Shown here in pieces: positions 28,785 through 37,580 of a stretch of 48,347 nucleotides of DNA. The notes under the pieces were generated by a model that did no database searches, was not told the DNA's origin, and saw only the letters and a list, made by a program, of their open reading frames with translations. This DNA comes from an uncultured Pelagibacteraceae bacterium (GTDB lineage Bacteria; Pseudomonadota; Alphaproteobacteria; Pelagibacterales; Pelagibacteraceae). The first letter of the stretch is position 1, and each line of letters opens with the position of its first letter. The stretch lies in NCBI GenBank assembly GCA_905620505.1, contig CAJQTN010000027.1, positions 1-48,347 of the forward strand, given 5' to 3'. A program made the translations under genes and the position numbers.

Positions 28785-30178
28785 AAAATATTTTTTAAAT
28801 TATACATCCACTTTGATATTGAACCTGCACCCATACCTATGACAACTTCATCGCTAATTAAATTTTTTTTAAAATATTTAGTTAAATCATTTTCATTCTC
28901 AATAAGAATTACTTGGGTTTTAGAAAATTTTGTAATTAGTTGAGCAAATTTTTTGTTATTATATTCTTGGTCAGTGGTTTCGCCCGCAGCATATACCGGA
29001 CAAAGTATTACTTGGTCGGAATTTTTGAAGCATGATCCGAATTCTGAATTTAAACTTTTAATTCTAGAGTATCTGTGGGGTTGAAATACAGCGACAATTT
29101 TTCTTTTTGAGGTAACTTTTCTAATACCTTCAAGCACAGACTTTATTTCTGTAGGGTGATGTGCGTAGTCATCATAAAATTCTATTTTATTTTTTTTAAA
29201 AACCTTTGTTAACCTTCTTTGAACTCCTGAAAAATTTTTTAAAGCTTTTTTAATGATATTTATACTTAAACCTAAATTTAAAGACAAACTAATTGCAGCG
29301 GTAGCGTTTAGAACATTGTGCGTACCTATTAAATTTAATGAAATATTTTTAATATGTAGTTTTTTAAAACCAACGTTTTTAATTTTTAAATCAAATTTTG
29401 TATAATTAGTTTTATATTTTAAATTGCAAACTTGATAATTTGAATGTTTATGAAAGCCGTAAGTGTAAAAATTTTTTGTTTTTAATTTTTTTATTATTTT
29501 TTTTATATTTAAATCATCTAGGCATAAAAAACATTTTCCAATTGGTGGGGTTTTTTCAATAAATGTCTTGAAGGATTTTTTTAGTTTATTAAAATTTTTA
29601 TAATAATCTAAATGTTCTTTGTCAATATTAGTTACGATAGAATAATTTATTGGAACTTTTAGAAAGCTACCGTCTGACTCGTCTGCTTCTACTATGGCCC
29701 ATTCCCCCTGACCTAATTTTGCATTATTTTTTAATGAATTAATTACCCCGCCATTAATAATAGTTGGATCTAATTTTGCTGTTGAAATTATGTTTGCAAC
29801 AAGAGAAGTGGTAGTTGTTTTGCCGTGAGAACCTGTGATTATAATATTTTTTTTTAAATCAATTATATTTGCAAGCATCTCAATTCGTTCGTAAATTGGC
29901 ACATTTTTTTTTTTTGAAACTAATAATTCAATATTGCTTGATTTAACCGCTGACGATTTCACTACAATGGTAACTTTACTGATATTTTTTTTATTATGAC
30001 CTATTAAAATTTTAATACCTAGCTTTTTACAATTGTCAGTATTTTTGTTTTTATTGATATCGCTACCTTGAACTTTAAAACCCATTGTTTTCATTATCTG
30101 TGCTAGGCCACTCATACCTATGCCTCCTATCCCTACAAAATGAATGACTTCTTGTTTTCCTAATTTAATTTTACTCAT
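28781..30178 (-). CDS. murC: UDP-N-acetylmuramate-L-alanine ligase
   Basis: The 465-residue protein shows the MurC N-terminal Rossmann motif VHFVGIGGIGMSGLAQIM near residue 12, the Mur-ligase P-loop GSHGKTTTTS near 116, ADESDGSFL near 164, NIDKEHLDYY near 184, GTHNVLNATAAI near 285 and YDDYAHHPTEIK near 338. It adds L-alanine to UDP-MurNAc using ATP in the cytoplasm, the first stem-peptide step. The length is normal. It overlaps murG by 8 nt at its start and murB by 4 nt at its end, which shows strong packing in this operon. Confidence 0.97.
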   Translation of the reverse strand: MSKIKLGKQEVIHFVGIGGIGMSGLAQIMKTMGFKVQGSDINKNKNTDNCKKLGIKILIGHNKKNISKVTIVVKSSAVKSSNIELLVSKKKNVPIYERIEMLANIIDLKKNIIITGSHGKTTTTSLVANIISTAKLDPTIINGGVINSLKNNAKLGQGEWAIVEADESDGSFLKVPINYSIVTNIDKEHLDYYKNFNKLKKSFKTFIEKTPPIGKCFLCLDDLNIKKIIKKLKTKNFYTYGFHKHSNYQVCNLKYKTNYTKFDLKIKNVGFKKLHIKNISLNLIGTHNVLNATAAISLSLNLGLSINIIKKALKNFSGVQRRLTKVFKKNKIEFYDDYAHHPTEIKSVLEGIRKVTSKRKIVAVFQPHRYSRIKSLNSEFGSCFKNSDQVILCPVYAAGETTDQEYNNKKFAQLITKFSKTQVILIENENDLTKYFKKNLISDEVVIGMGAGSISKWMYNLKNIL

Positions 30179-31262
30179 GAATTAAATTTTTTACTTCGTT
30201 ATTAATTTTAAAAAATACATCTTTATCAGAATGGGTTTTTTGTTTTTCTGTTAATTTATTTAATATTTCTTTATCTTTATAAATTAATTTAATCAAAGGA
30301 AATAGCTTACTGTTAATTTCTTTTTCTTTAATTAAAAAACTATATCCTTTTTTTTCAAAATAAGTCGCATTTTTTTCTTGATGAGATTCTGCTGAATGTG
30401 GATAGGGAATACAAATAAAAGGTATTTTACAACTAATGAGTTCTGCTGTTATGGAAGATCCTGATCTTGTAATAACTAGTTCGACTCTAGAAAAATATTC
30501 TAAAATATTATTGGTAAAATTAAACAGCTCATAGTTAATTTTTAAGTTTTCATATTCTTCTTTAAGTTTATTATTTTGAGATTCTATACATTGTTGAAAT
30601 ATTTTAATTTTTATATTTTCTTTATTACATTGTTCAAATATTTTAGGTAAAAAATCACCAAATGATTTTGCTGCTTGGCTACCTCCTAAAACTAAAATAT
30701 TTAATACCTCTGGTATAAATTGATTTTTTTTTTTGAAATTTAAAATCTCTTCTCGGATTATATTTCCGGTAAAAACTATTTTATTCTTATATTTATTTTT
30801 AATTCCAACAAGATCTTGATATGCGACAAAAATTTTAGCAGCAAATGGAAGTAGATATTTATTACTTTTGCCTATTTGAATATTATTTTCATAAATTATA
30901 AATGGTATGTTTAACGTTCTAGCTGCAGCACATACTGGAAAGGAAGCGTACCCTCCCATACCAAATACCACCATAGGCTTTGATCTATATAAAATTTCTA
31001 AAGATCTTATATAAGAAAAAAATACTTCAAATATTGATAGAAATAAATTTATTATATTTTTTTTAAATATAGTTGCGGAATTATTTATAGTAAATTTTAT
31101 ATCTTTATTCTTGTTTAAATATTTAAATCCTCTCCTGTCGGTTACAATTTCAACTAAATAATCATTTTTGATGAAATTTTTTGCTAAACTGTAAGCTGGA
31201 AAAACGTGTCCTCCAGTTCCTCCAGTGGCAATTAAAATCTTGTTTTTTCTAATAGTCTTCAT
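30171..31262 (-). CDS. murG: Undecaprenyldiphospho-muramoylpentapeptide GlcNAc-transferase
   Basis: The 363-residue GT28 protein begins with the glycine-rich loop ATGGTGGHVFPAYSLAKNF near residue 12. It continues with VFGMGGYASFPVCAAA near 99, LVLGGSQAAKSFGDFLP near 190 (second G-loop) and VITRSGSSITAELISCKIPFICIPYP near 260, then HQEKNATYFEKKGYSFLI. These are the UDP-GlcNAc-binding motifs of MurG. It makes lipid II from lipid I at the inner face of the cytoplasmic membrane. It overlaps ftsW by 14 nt and murC by 8 nt. Confidence 0.96.
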   Translation of the reverse strand: MKTIRKNKILIATGGTGGHVFPAYSLAKNFIKNDYLVEIVTDRRGFKYLNKNKDIKFTINNSATIFKKNIINLFLSIFEVFFSYIRSLEILYRSKPMVVFGMGGYASFPVCAAARTLNIPFIIYENNIQIGKSNKYLLPFAAKIFVAYQDLVGIKNKYKNKIVFTGNIIREEILNFKKKNQFIPEVLNILVLGGSQAAKSFGDFLPKIFEQCNKENIKIKIFQQCIESQNNKLKEEYENLKINYELFNFTNNILEYFSRVELVITRSGSSITAELISCKIPFICIPYPHSAESHQEKNATYFEKKGYSFLIKEKEINSKLFPLIKLIYKDKEILNKLTEKQKTHSDKDVFFKINNEVKNLIHE

Positions 31263-32379
31263 TTGAATATCTTTTCCTTGTAAAATTTAAAATTATCCCT
31301 GCTAGTATCGAACTTCCAATCATTGATGAACCACCATAGCTTAAAAATGGTAACGTCATACCAGTTGTTGGAAGCAAACTAGTATTTACCCCAATATGAA
31401 TAAAAGTTTGAAAAATCAAAAGAGTGGCAAGGCCTGAGAGTGAAATTTTAATAAATTTTTCATCTTCTGATAGTGCAAACTTTATAATTCTAAATGAAAT
31501 ATATAAGAATATACAGATTAACAATATTGAAATAATTGATCCAAATTCTTCAGCAATAACAGAAATAATATAATCAGTATGAGCTTCTGGTACGCGAACT
31601 TTCAGAGTTCCTTCTCCCATGCCTTGGCCTATCAAGCCTCCTTCTCTGATGGCATCTAAGGCGTTGTTAGACTGAAAACGATCACCTTTTGTTGGGTCAA
31701 AAAAAATTTCAAATCGTCTAAAAATATATGAGAACTTATCAGGAAACGTTAGGAGCAATGCTGCAATGGAGCCTATACACGTGCCAAATAGAGTTAAAAT
31801 ATAAATTAATTTTATTCCTGAAACAAAAATAACAGCTGACCAAGATAAAATTAATAATACGGTTTGACCAACATCTGGTTGATTTAATAAAATAATACAC
31901 GGCAAAGTTAAAATTAAAAAACTAAAAAAATAGGAGGCACCAGAAGTGTGGAGAGGATCTTTGGATAAAATCTTGGCAATGATAACAATAAAAAATGGTT
32001 TTACAAATTCTACAGGTTGAAAACGAAAAAATAGTAAATCTAACCACCGTTTTGAACCTTTAACTTCTACTCCATAAAATGAAACCAAAATTAAAGAAAG
32101 CATTGAAACAATAAAGATTGGAATAAAAATTTTTTTAAAAAAATCTAATTGAATAGAAGAAATCAAAATCATTAAAAAGATTGCTGATACTGCAAAGATA
32201 AAATGTTTTGAAAAAAAAAAATAATAATCTTTATTTAGTCTTTCTCCTGCTAATGTTGATGTTGAGGCAAATGAAAAAAAAATACCCAAAGTAAATAAAA
32301 GTAAAAAGTTAAGGAATATAGCTTTATCTATATTTTTCCAGTAATTTTTTAAATAATTTCTAAAGAAATCTTTTAGCAT
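31249..32379 (-). CDS. ftsW: SEDS peptidoglycan glycosyltransferase FtsW
   Basis: The 376-residue protein has about ten membrane helices and the SEDS signatures. These include VKGSKRWLDLLFFRFQPVEFVKP near residue 107 (catalytic-region RW and QPSE-like), QPDVGQT near 163, FQSNNALDAIREGGLIGQGMGEG near 225, DYIISVIAEEFG near 260 and the C-terminal TGMTLPFLSYGGSSM near 336. FtsW polymerises lipid II at the septum with FtsI. FtsW rather than RodA is chosen from its place in the dcw cluster. The start overlaps murD by 20 nt. Confidence 0.93.
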   Translation of the reverse strand: MLKDFFRNYLKNYWKNIDKAIFLNFLLLFTLGIFFSFASTSTLAGERLNKDYYFFFSKHFIFAVSAIFLMILISSIQLDFFKKIFIPIFIVSMLSLILVSFYGVEVKGSKRWLDLLFFRFQPVEFVKPFFIVIIAKILSKDPLHTSGASYFFSFLILTLPCIILLNQPDVGQTVLLILSWSAVIFVSGIKLIYILTLFGTCIGSIAALLLTFPDKFSYIFRRFEIFFDPTKGDRFQSNNALDAIREGGLIGQGMGEGTLKVRVPEAHTDYIISVIAEEFGSIISILLICIFLYISFRIIKFALSEDEKFIKISLSGLATLLIFQTFIHIGVNTSLLPTTGMTLPFLSYGGSSMIGSSILAGIILNFTRKRYSNEDY

Positions 32380-33649
32380 AGTCTTTAATTGCTTTTTTAA
32401 ATTGATTTCCTCTGTCTACAAAGTTCTCAAACTGATCGTAAGAAGCGCTAGCTGGACTAAACAGAATCGTGACTTTATCGCTTTTGCTTAATATCAATTC
32501 TTCAAAAACATCCTTAATTGCATCTTTTAAATTATAAGATATTTTGTATTTTATTTTATTTTTTATTTGGTTTTTGAAGTAAGTTGTTTTTTTACCAATA
32601 ATAAAAGATTTAATTATATTTGAGCCTATACCTTTAAAATTAAATTTATCTCCAAGTTTAGGCAAACCACCAAAAATCCAATATATATTTCTATTATTTT
32701 TAAGTGCATGTTTTGTTGATTCAAAACTTGTTGCTTTTGAGTCGTTAATAAAGGTTATATTTTTTTTTTTTAAAAATATTTCATGTCTATGTGGTAGTCC
32801 CTTAAAACTATTTACTGCTTTAAGAAAAAATTTTTTTTTAATTTTAAATATTTTAGATATCTGACTTGCAAACTCTAGATTTTCTAAATTAGGTTCAGAA
32901 ATTAAATAATTATTAGTAATTTTTTTTTTTATCACACTATTTAATGTATTTTTTTCTACAATTTTTAAATTGCTTGAATAATTTTTTTTTTTAAATTGTT
33001 CAATAAGTTTTTTATCATTTAATAAAGCCACATCTCTACCGTCTTGTTTTGAAAATATTTTTAATTTAGAATTCTTGTAGTTTGCTATTGTATTGTGCCA
33101 ATCTAAATGATCACTGGTTATGTTCAATATGGCTGCAAGATTTGGCTTTATAAATTTTGTATATGTTAATTGAAATGAAGATGCCTCTATAATTACTACT
33201 GATTTTCTTTGAATTTTTAAATCTAATATTGGTTTCCCAATATTTCCACCAAGTTGAGCATCTAGTTTATTTGTTTTAAATATGTGTTGGGTTAGTTTGC
33301 AAGCTGTTGATTTTCCATTAGTTCCGGTTATTACTATAGATCTTACAGGAATTTTTTGCATATAAAACAAATCTAAATCTGTAATTATTTTTTTCTTATT
33401 CGTAGATAATTTTAATTTAAATTTTGTTTTTTGAATATTAATTCCAGGACTAATTACAATATAATCTACATTATCTAATGCAGTTTTAAATAGATTAAAT
33501 TTTTTTTTATTATTTTTATTTTTTTTGTCATCCCATGTATATATTTTTTTAACATTTTTTTTTTTTAAAAACTTAAATGTAGAATTACCTGACAAACCAA
33601 GCCCGTATACAGCGAATGAACTATCTTTTATTAGTGTTGCTGTTTCCAT
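32360..33649 (-). CDS. murD: UDP-N-acetylmuramoylalanine-D-glutamate ligase
   Basis: The 429-residue protein has the N-terminal YGLGLSGNSTFKFL near residue 15, the P-loop ITGTNGKSTACKLTQHIF near 110, GGNIGKPILDL near 134, IEASSFQLTYT near 154, NITSDHLDWH near 175, LPHRHEIF near 283, FINDSKATSFEST near 294 and the C-terminal LFSPASASYDQFENFVDRGNQF near 398. These are MurD features, including the substrate-contacting DSKATN-like segment. It adds D-glutamate to UDP-MurNAc-L-Ala. It starts 3 nt after the mraY stop and overlaps ftsW by 20 nt. Poly-A/T runs are frequent here, yet the frame is intact. Confidence 0.96.
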   Translation of the reverse strand: METATLIKDSSFAVYGLGLSGNSTFKFLKKKNVKKIYTWDDKKNKNNKKKFNLFKTALDNVDYIVISPGINIQKTKFKLKLSTNKKKIITDLDLFYMQKIPVRSIVITGTNGKSTACKLTQHIFKTNKLDAQLGGNIGKPILDLKIQRKSVVIIEASSFQLTYTKFIKPNLAAILNITSDHLDWHNTIANYKNSKLKIFSKQDGRDVALLNDKKLIEQFKKKNYSSNLKIVEKNTLNSVIKKKITNNYLISEPNLENLEFASQISKIFKIKKKFFLKAVNSFKGLPHRHEIFLKKKNITFINDSKATSFESTKHALKNNRNIYWIFGGLPKLGDKFNFKGIGSNIIKSFIIGKKTTYFKNQIKNKIKYKISYNLKDAIKDVFEELILSKSDKVTILFSPASASYDQFENFVDRGNQFKKAIKDYAKRFL

Positions 33650-33652
33650 TAA

Positions 33653-34738
33653 TTATCGTAACTTTAATGTAGCTAATCCAATTAACGCTAAAATAATTGC
33701 TATAATCCAAAATCTTATTACTACGGTTGACTCTGGCCAACCTTTTTTTTCAAAATGATGATGAATTGGAGCCATCATAAAAACTCTTTTACCTGTTATC
33801 TTAAAAGATAAAACTTGTATAATAACTGAAACAGTTTCGAGAACGAAAAGCCCACCTATTATTGCTAAAACTATTTCGTGCTTAACTATAATAGCTACAG
33901 CAGCTAATGAGCCACCTAGAGAAAGTGAACCAGTATCACCCATAAATATTTTAGCTGGTGGAGCATTATACCAAAGAAATCCTAAACACGAACCAAAAAT
34001 GGCCCCACAAAATATACTTAGTTCACCTGCGCTTTGAATATAGGGAATTTTTAAATACTCTGCAAAAATTGTATTACCTACCACATAGCTTATAAGTGTA
34101 TAAGATAAAGCAACTAACATAACTGGCACAGTCGCTAGACCATCTAAGCCATCAGTTAAATTTACTGCGTTAGATGCCCCAACAATAACAAAAAGTGCAA
34201 ATGGTATAAAAAAAACACCCATTGGTAAAATTAAATTTTTAAAAAAAGGAAAGTATAAATTATTTAAAAATTGGTGTTCTGAATACTCGATTAAAATATA
34301 AATTGCTATTAAGCCAATTATAATTTGGCCTGCGAGTTTTGATATTGAGCTTAAACCTCTGGAATTTTTTTGTTTTATCTTTAATAGGTCGTCAATAAAA
34401 CCCAGAAGGCCATAGCCTATGGAAATAAAAACTACTGTTAAAACATATATATTATTTAGATCTCCCCATAAAAAAGTTCCTAAAAAAATACCCAATATAA
34501 TAATTAACCCTCCCATTGTAGGTGTTCCTGATTTTTTTATTATATGGTCAATTGGGCCATCTTGTCTTATTGGTCCTGATATCTGATTTTTCTTAAATAT
34601 TCTTATTAGTGGTTCTCCTATTAAAAAGACAATCACGAATGATGTGACCACAGAAAGTCCTGTTCTAAACGTTATGTATTTAAATACATTTAGAAAAGAA
34701 TAATTTTCCGCAAGAGATGATAAAAAACTATAAAACAT
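33653..34738 (-). CDS. mraY: Phospho-N-acetylmuramoyl-pentapeptide transferase
   Basis: The 361-residue protein has ten membrane helices. Key elements are KKSGTPTMGGLIII near residue 69, GFIDDLLKIKQKNSRGLS near 113 (DD pair), NAVNLTDGLDGLATVPV near 190 with the catalytic aspartates, FLWYNAPPAKIFMGDTGSLSLGG near 255 and MMAPIHHHFEKKGWPESTVVIRFW near 324 (HHH motif). It transfers phospho-MurNAc-pentapeptide to undecaprenyl phosphate, producing lipid I. It overlaps the murE-murF fusion gene by 11 nt. Length and motifs are normal. Confidence 0.97.
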   Translation of the reverse strand: MFYSFLSSLAENYSFLNVFKYITFRTGLSVVTSFVIVFLIGEPLIRIFKKNQISGPIRQDGPIDHIIKKSGTPTMGGLIIILGIFLGTFLWGDLNNIYVLTVVFISIGYGLLGFIDDLLKIKQKNSRGLSSISKLAGQIIIGLIAIYILIEYSEHQFLNNLYFPFFKNLILPMGVFFIPFALFVIVGASNAVNLTDGLDGLATVPVMLVALSYTLISYVVGNTIFAEYLKIPYIQSAGELSIFCGAIFGSCLGFLWYNAPPAKIFMGDTGSLSLGGSLAAVAIIVKHEIVLAIIGGLFVLETVSVIIQVLSFKITGKRVFMMAPIHHHFEKKGWPESTVVIRFWIIAIILALIGLATLKLR

Positions 34739-37580
34739 TTTTAGATCCTGAGATAATTATTTTAGATAATCTATTTAAACCAGTAGCGTTTGAGCCTTTT
34801 ATCATTAAGTAATCATCTTTATTTATAATATTTGAGAAAATTTCATCAAAATCGTTCAAATTTTGTAAAATGTTTCCTTGTTTAGACTTATAGGTTTTTT
34901 GATATGTTTTAAAAGCATTTTTCCCGAATATAAACAACTTATCAATGTCACTATGATTGATGAAACGGGCTAGGTTTTTGTGGTAATTTTCTGATTCTTT
35001 ACCTAGTTCTAACATGTCCCCAAGTAGTAAAAATTTTTTCTCGTGCTTTCTTTTTATATTTGAGAAATTATTAATGGCATTTTTAACTGATGAAGGATTA
35101 GCATTATAACTTTCGTCGATAAGTCGGAATTTTTTTTTGTACCTTGAAATGAACTGCATTTTTCCTCTTCCTTCTACTAGTTGAAAATGATTTGAAAAAT
35201 TTACCATTTTTGAAAAATCTAAATTTAAGACTTGAATAGTCAGCAAAGTAAACAATATATTAGAAATAATTAATGGATTAACATTTTTTACTTTTAAATA
35301 AATATTTTTACCTAGTACCCTTAAATGAATATTATTGTAATTTTTAAATACTTTGTTTTTTATTAGCTTGGCATCAGCTTTGCTTGAATTGCCAAAAGAT
35401 AAAACATTAATTTTTCTTTTTTTTGCAGCTTTTGAAAAATAATTAAAATACCTCTCATCTCTATTTAGAATTAAATGACCACCTTTGTTTATGTTTTCAA
35501 TAATTTCAGATTTTGCTTTAGCAATACCGTTTAAATTATTAAAATTTTCTATGTGAGCTTCTCCTATATTTGTAATTATTGCAATATCAGGTTTGATCAA
35601 ACTAGAAAGTCTTCGTATTTCACCGGCGTTACTCATGCCGACTTCAAAGACTCCATACTCATTGTTATTTTCTAAATTACACAAACTAAGAGGTACTCCA
35701 ATATGGTTGTTGTATGATTTTTTTGAAAAAAAAGTTCTTCCATACTCAGATAAGGTTTTGCCAATCAATGTTTTGAGCGTCGTTTTTCCTGAACTGCCCG
35801 TTATTGCAATAATTTTTGACTTTGTGTGCTTTCTTTTTAGTTTAGCTAGTTTGTTTAAAAAATTATTCGTATTGGGGTATATAATCAATTTTTTTTTATC
35901 TATTTTATTAATATTATTTTTAACCACACAGTAATTGGCTTTATTTTTTAACGCTTCTTTTGCAAAGATATGTCCATCATGATTTTTGCCTTTTATTGCT
36001 ATAAAGAGATTGCCTTTTTTAATTTGTTTTGAGTTAATTGAAACTCCCTCAAATCTTAATTCATTTTTTTTAACTATTTCTCTGATAATTTCTGCATTGA
36101 AAATTTTATTATAATTTTTTTTTTCATATTTAGTTTTTTTATCATTGATATTTTTCACTATCTCCTTGTCTGAAATATTAATAATTTTTTTTCCGTAGGT
36201 CTGGGTGGTTTCGTGTCCTTTTCCAGCTATTAATATAATGCCGTTAGGTTTTGACTTTAGAATGGCTGTTTCAATAGCTTTGCTTCTCGAGGGTATTTCC
36301 TTAATGCTTAATTTTTTTTTAAATCCAGATATGATCATTTGTCTAATCAATTTTGGGTTTTCATTTCTTGGGTTGTCATCAGTAACATAAATTTTTCCTG
36401 CGTTTTTTTCACAAATATATCCCATCTTAGATCTTTTTTTTTTATCTCTTTCACCTCCGCAACCAAAAACTATGTCTGGTTTAGTTCCATAATGTTCTTT
36501 AATTGCTTTGAGAGTTGTATCGAGAGCAGCTGGCGTATGTGCATAATCAATGAATATTTTTTTTTGATTAGGTGTAGTTTTTATTAGCTGAAGTCGACCA
36601 TTCACTTCTTTTATGTTTTTCACAACGTTCAAAGTCTTTTTAATATCTAAACCAGAAAGTCTCGCTGCAAGAATTGACATAAATAAATTCTTAATCTGAA
36701 ACAAGCCAATCAAAGGAATCTTGATAGCATATTTTTTCTTGCTGTGTTCAAAGGCAATATTCTGAAAATTACCAAAAGGTTTAGCTGACTTAAATTGAAT
36801 AGTGGAATTATTTTTGCCAATAGTTAATAAGTTTAAATTATTTTTTTTAACAATACTTTTTATCTTTAAAAACTCTGGAATTTCATTGTCAGTTATTATA
36901 TTTTTTTTTTTTCCCGATAGTTTAGAGATTAGGATTAACTTAGCGTTTAAATAATTTTTCATATTTTTGTGATAGTCGAGATGATCTTGTGAAAAGTTTG
37001 TAAAAATTGCTGTTTTAAAATTTAATCCATCTAACCTACCTTGCTCTAATCCGTGACTGGAGGCTTCTAGAATAACATTGTCAACGCCTAACATTTTAAT
37101 TTTTTCCAACTCTCTGTGCAGGGTAACAACATCTAAAGTTGTTAGATTGGTTCTTGTTACTCTAGTATTTATTTTAATTCCTAAAGTTCCTAAAGAGGCA
37201 ACTGGCATATGTTGGGCTAAAAGAATTTGGTGATAAAATTCAGCAACTGAACTTTTTCCATTAGTACCGGTAACGGCAATAATATTTTTTGGTTTTGCTT
37301 TATAAAATACCTTACATACATCTATTATAGTTTTTTTAATATTTTTAACTTTTATAATTGGAATTCTTTTATTTTTTATTTCACAATTTATGTCACATAC
37401 TACAGCTCTCGCTCCTTTTCTGATTGCTTCAACAATATAGTTTTCACCATTATATTTATTTCCTTTTGTTGCGAAAAATAAATAATTTTTTTTAATTTGT
37501 CTGCTATCGAGAGACAATCCTTTAATACTAATTTCTTGTATATTAATTGGTAGTTTTTTAATTATTTTTTTTAACAACAT
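34728..37580 (-). CDS. murE-murF: MurE-MurF fusion: tripeptide ligase plus D-Ala-D-Ala-adding ligase
   Basis: A single 950-residue frame holds two full Mur ligases. Residues 1 to about 482 are MurE: SLDSRQIKKNYLFFATKG, P-loop GTNGKS at 105-110, ASSHGLEQGRL near 173, and DNPRNENP at 402-409, the DNPR motif that selects meso-diaminopimelate. A short basic linker (about 482-493) leads to MurF: SINSKQIKKGNLFIAIKG near 515, P-loop GSSGKTT at 595-601, YNNHIGVPLSLC near 620, and DESYNANPSSVKNAI near 808. The protein should add DAP and then D-Ala-D-Ala, using ATP twice. Poly-A tracts lie near the join, but there is no frame break. It overlaps ftsI by 23 nt. Confidence 0.95.
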   Translation of the reverse strand: MLLKKIIKKLPINIQEISIKGLSLDSRQIKKNYLFFATKGNKYNGENYIVEAIRKGARAVVCDINCEIKNKRIPIIKVKNIKKTIIDVCKVFYKAKPKNIIAVTGTNGKSSVAEFYHQILLAQHMPVASLGTLGIKINTRVTRTNLTTLDVVTLHRELEKIKMLGVDNVILEASSHGLEQGRLDGLNFKTAIFTNFSQDHLDYHKNMKNYLNAKLILISKLSGKKKNIITDNEIPEFLKIKSIVKKNNLNLLTIGKNNSTIQFKSAKPFGNFQNIAFEHSKKKYAIKIPLIGLFQIKNLFMSILAARLSGLDIKKTLNVVKNIKEVNGRLQLIKTTPNQKKIFIDYAHTPAALDTTLKAIKEHYGTKPDIVFGCGGERDKKKRSKMGYICEKNAGKIYVTDDNPRNENPKLIRQMIISGFKKKLSIKEIPSRSKAIETAILKSKPNGIILIAGKGHETTQTYGKKIINISDKEIVKNINDKKTKYEKKNYNKIFNAEIIREIVKKNELRFEGVSINSKQIKKGNLFIAIKGKNHDGHIFAKEALKNKANYCVVKNNINKIDKKKLIIYPNTNNFLNKLAKLKRKHTKSKIIAITGSSGKTTLKTLIGKTLSEYGRTFFSKKSYNNHIGVPLSLCNLENNNEYGVFEVGMSNAGEIRRLSSLIKPDIAIITNIGEAHIENFNNLNGIAKAKSEIIENINKGGHLILNRDERYFNYFSKAAKKRKINVLSFGNSSKADAKLIKNKVFKNYNNIHLRVLGKNIYLKVKNVNPLIISNILFTLLTIQVLNLDFSKMVNFSNHFQLVEGRGKMQFISRYKKKFRLIDESYNANPSSVKNAINNFSNIKRKHEKKFLLLGDMLELGKESENYHKNLARFINHSDIDKLFIFGKNAFKTYQKTYKSKQGNILQNLNDFDEIFSNIINKDDYLMIKGSNATGLNRLSKIIISGSKNVL

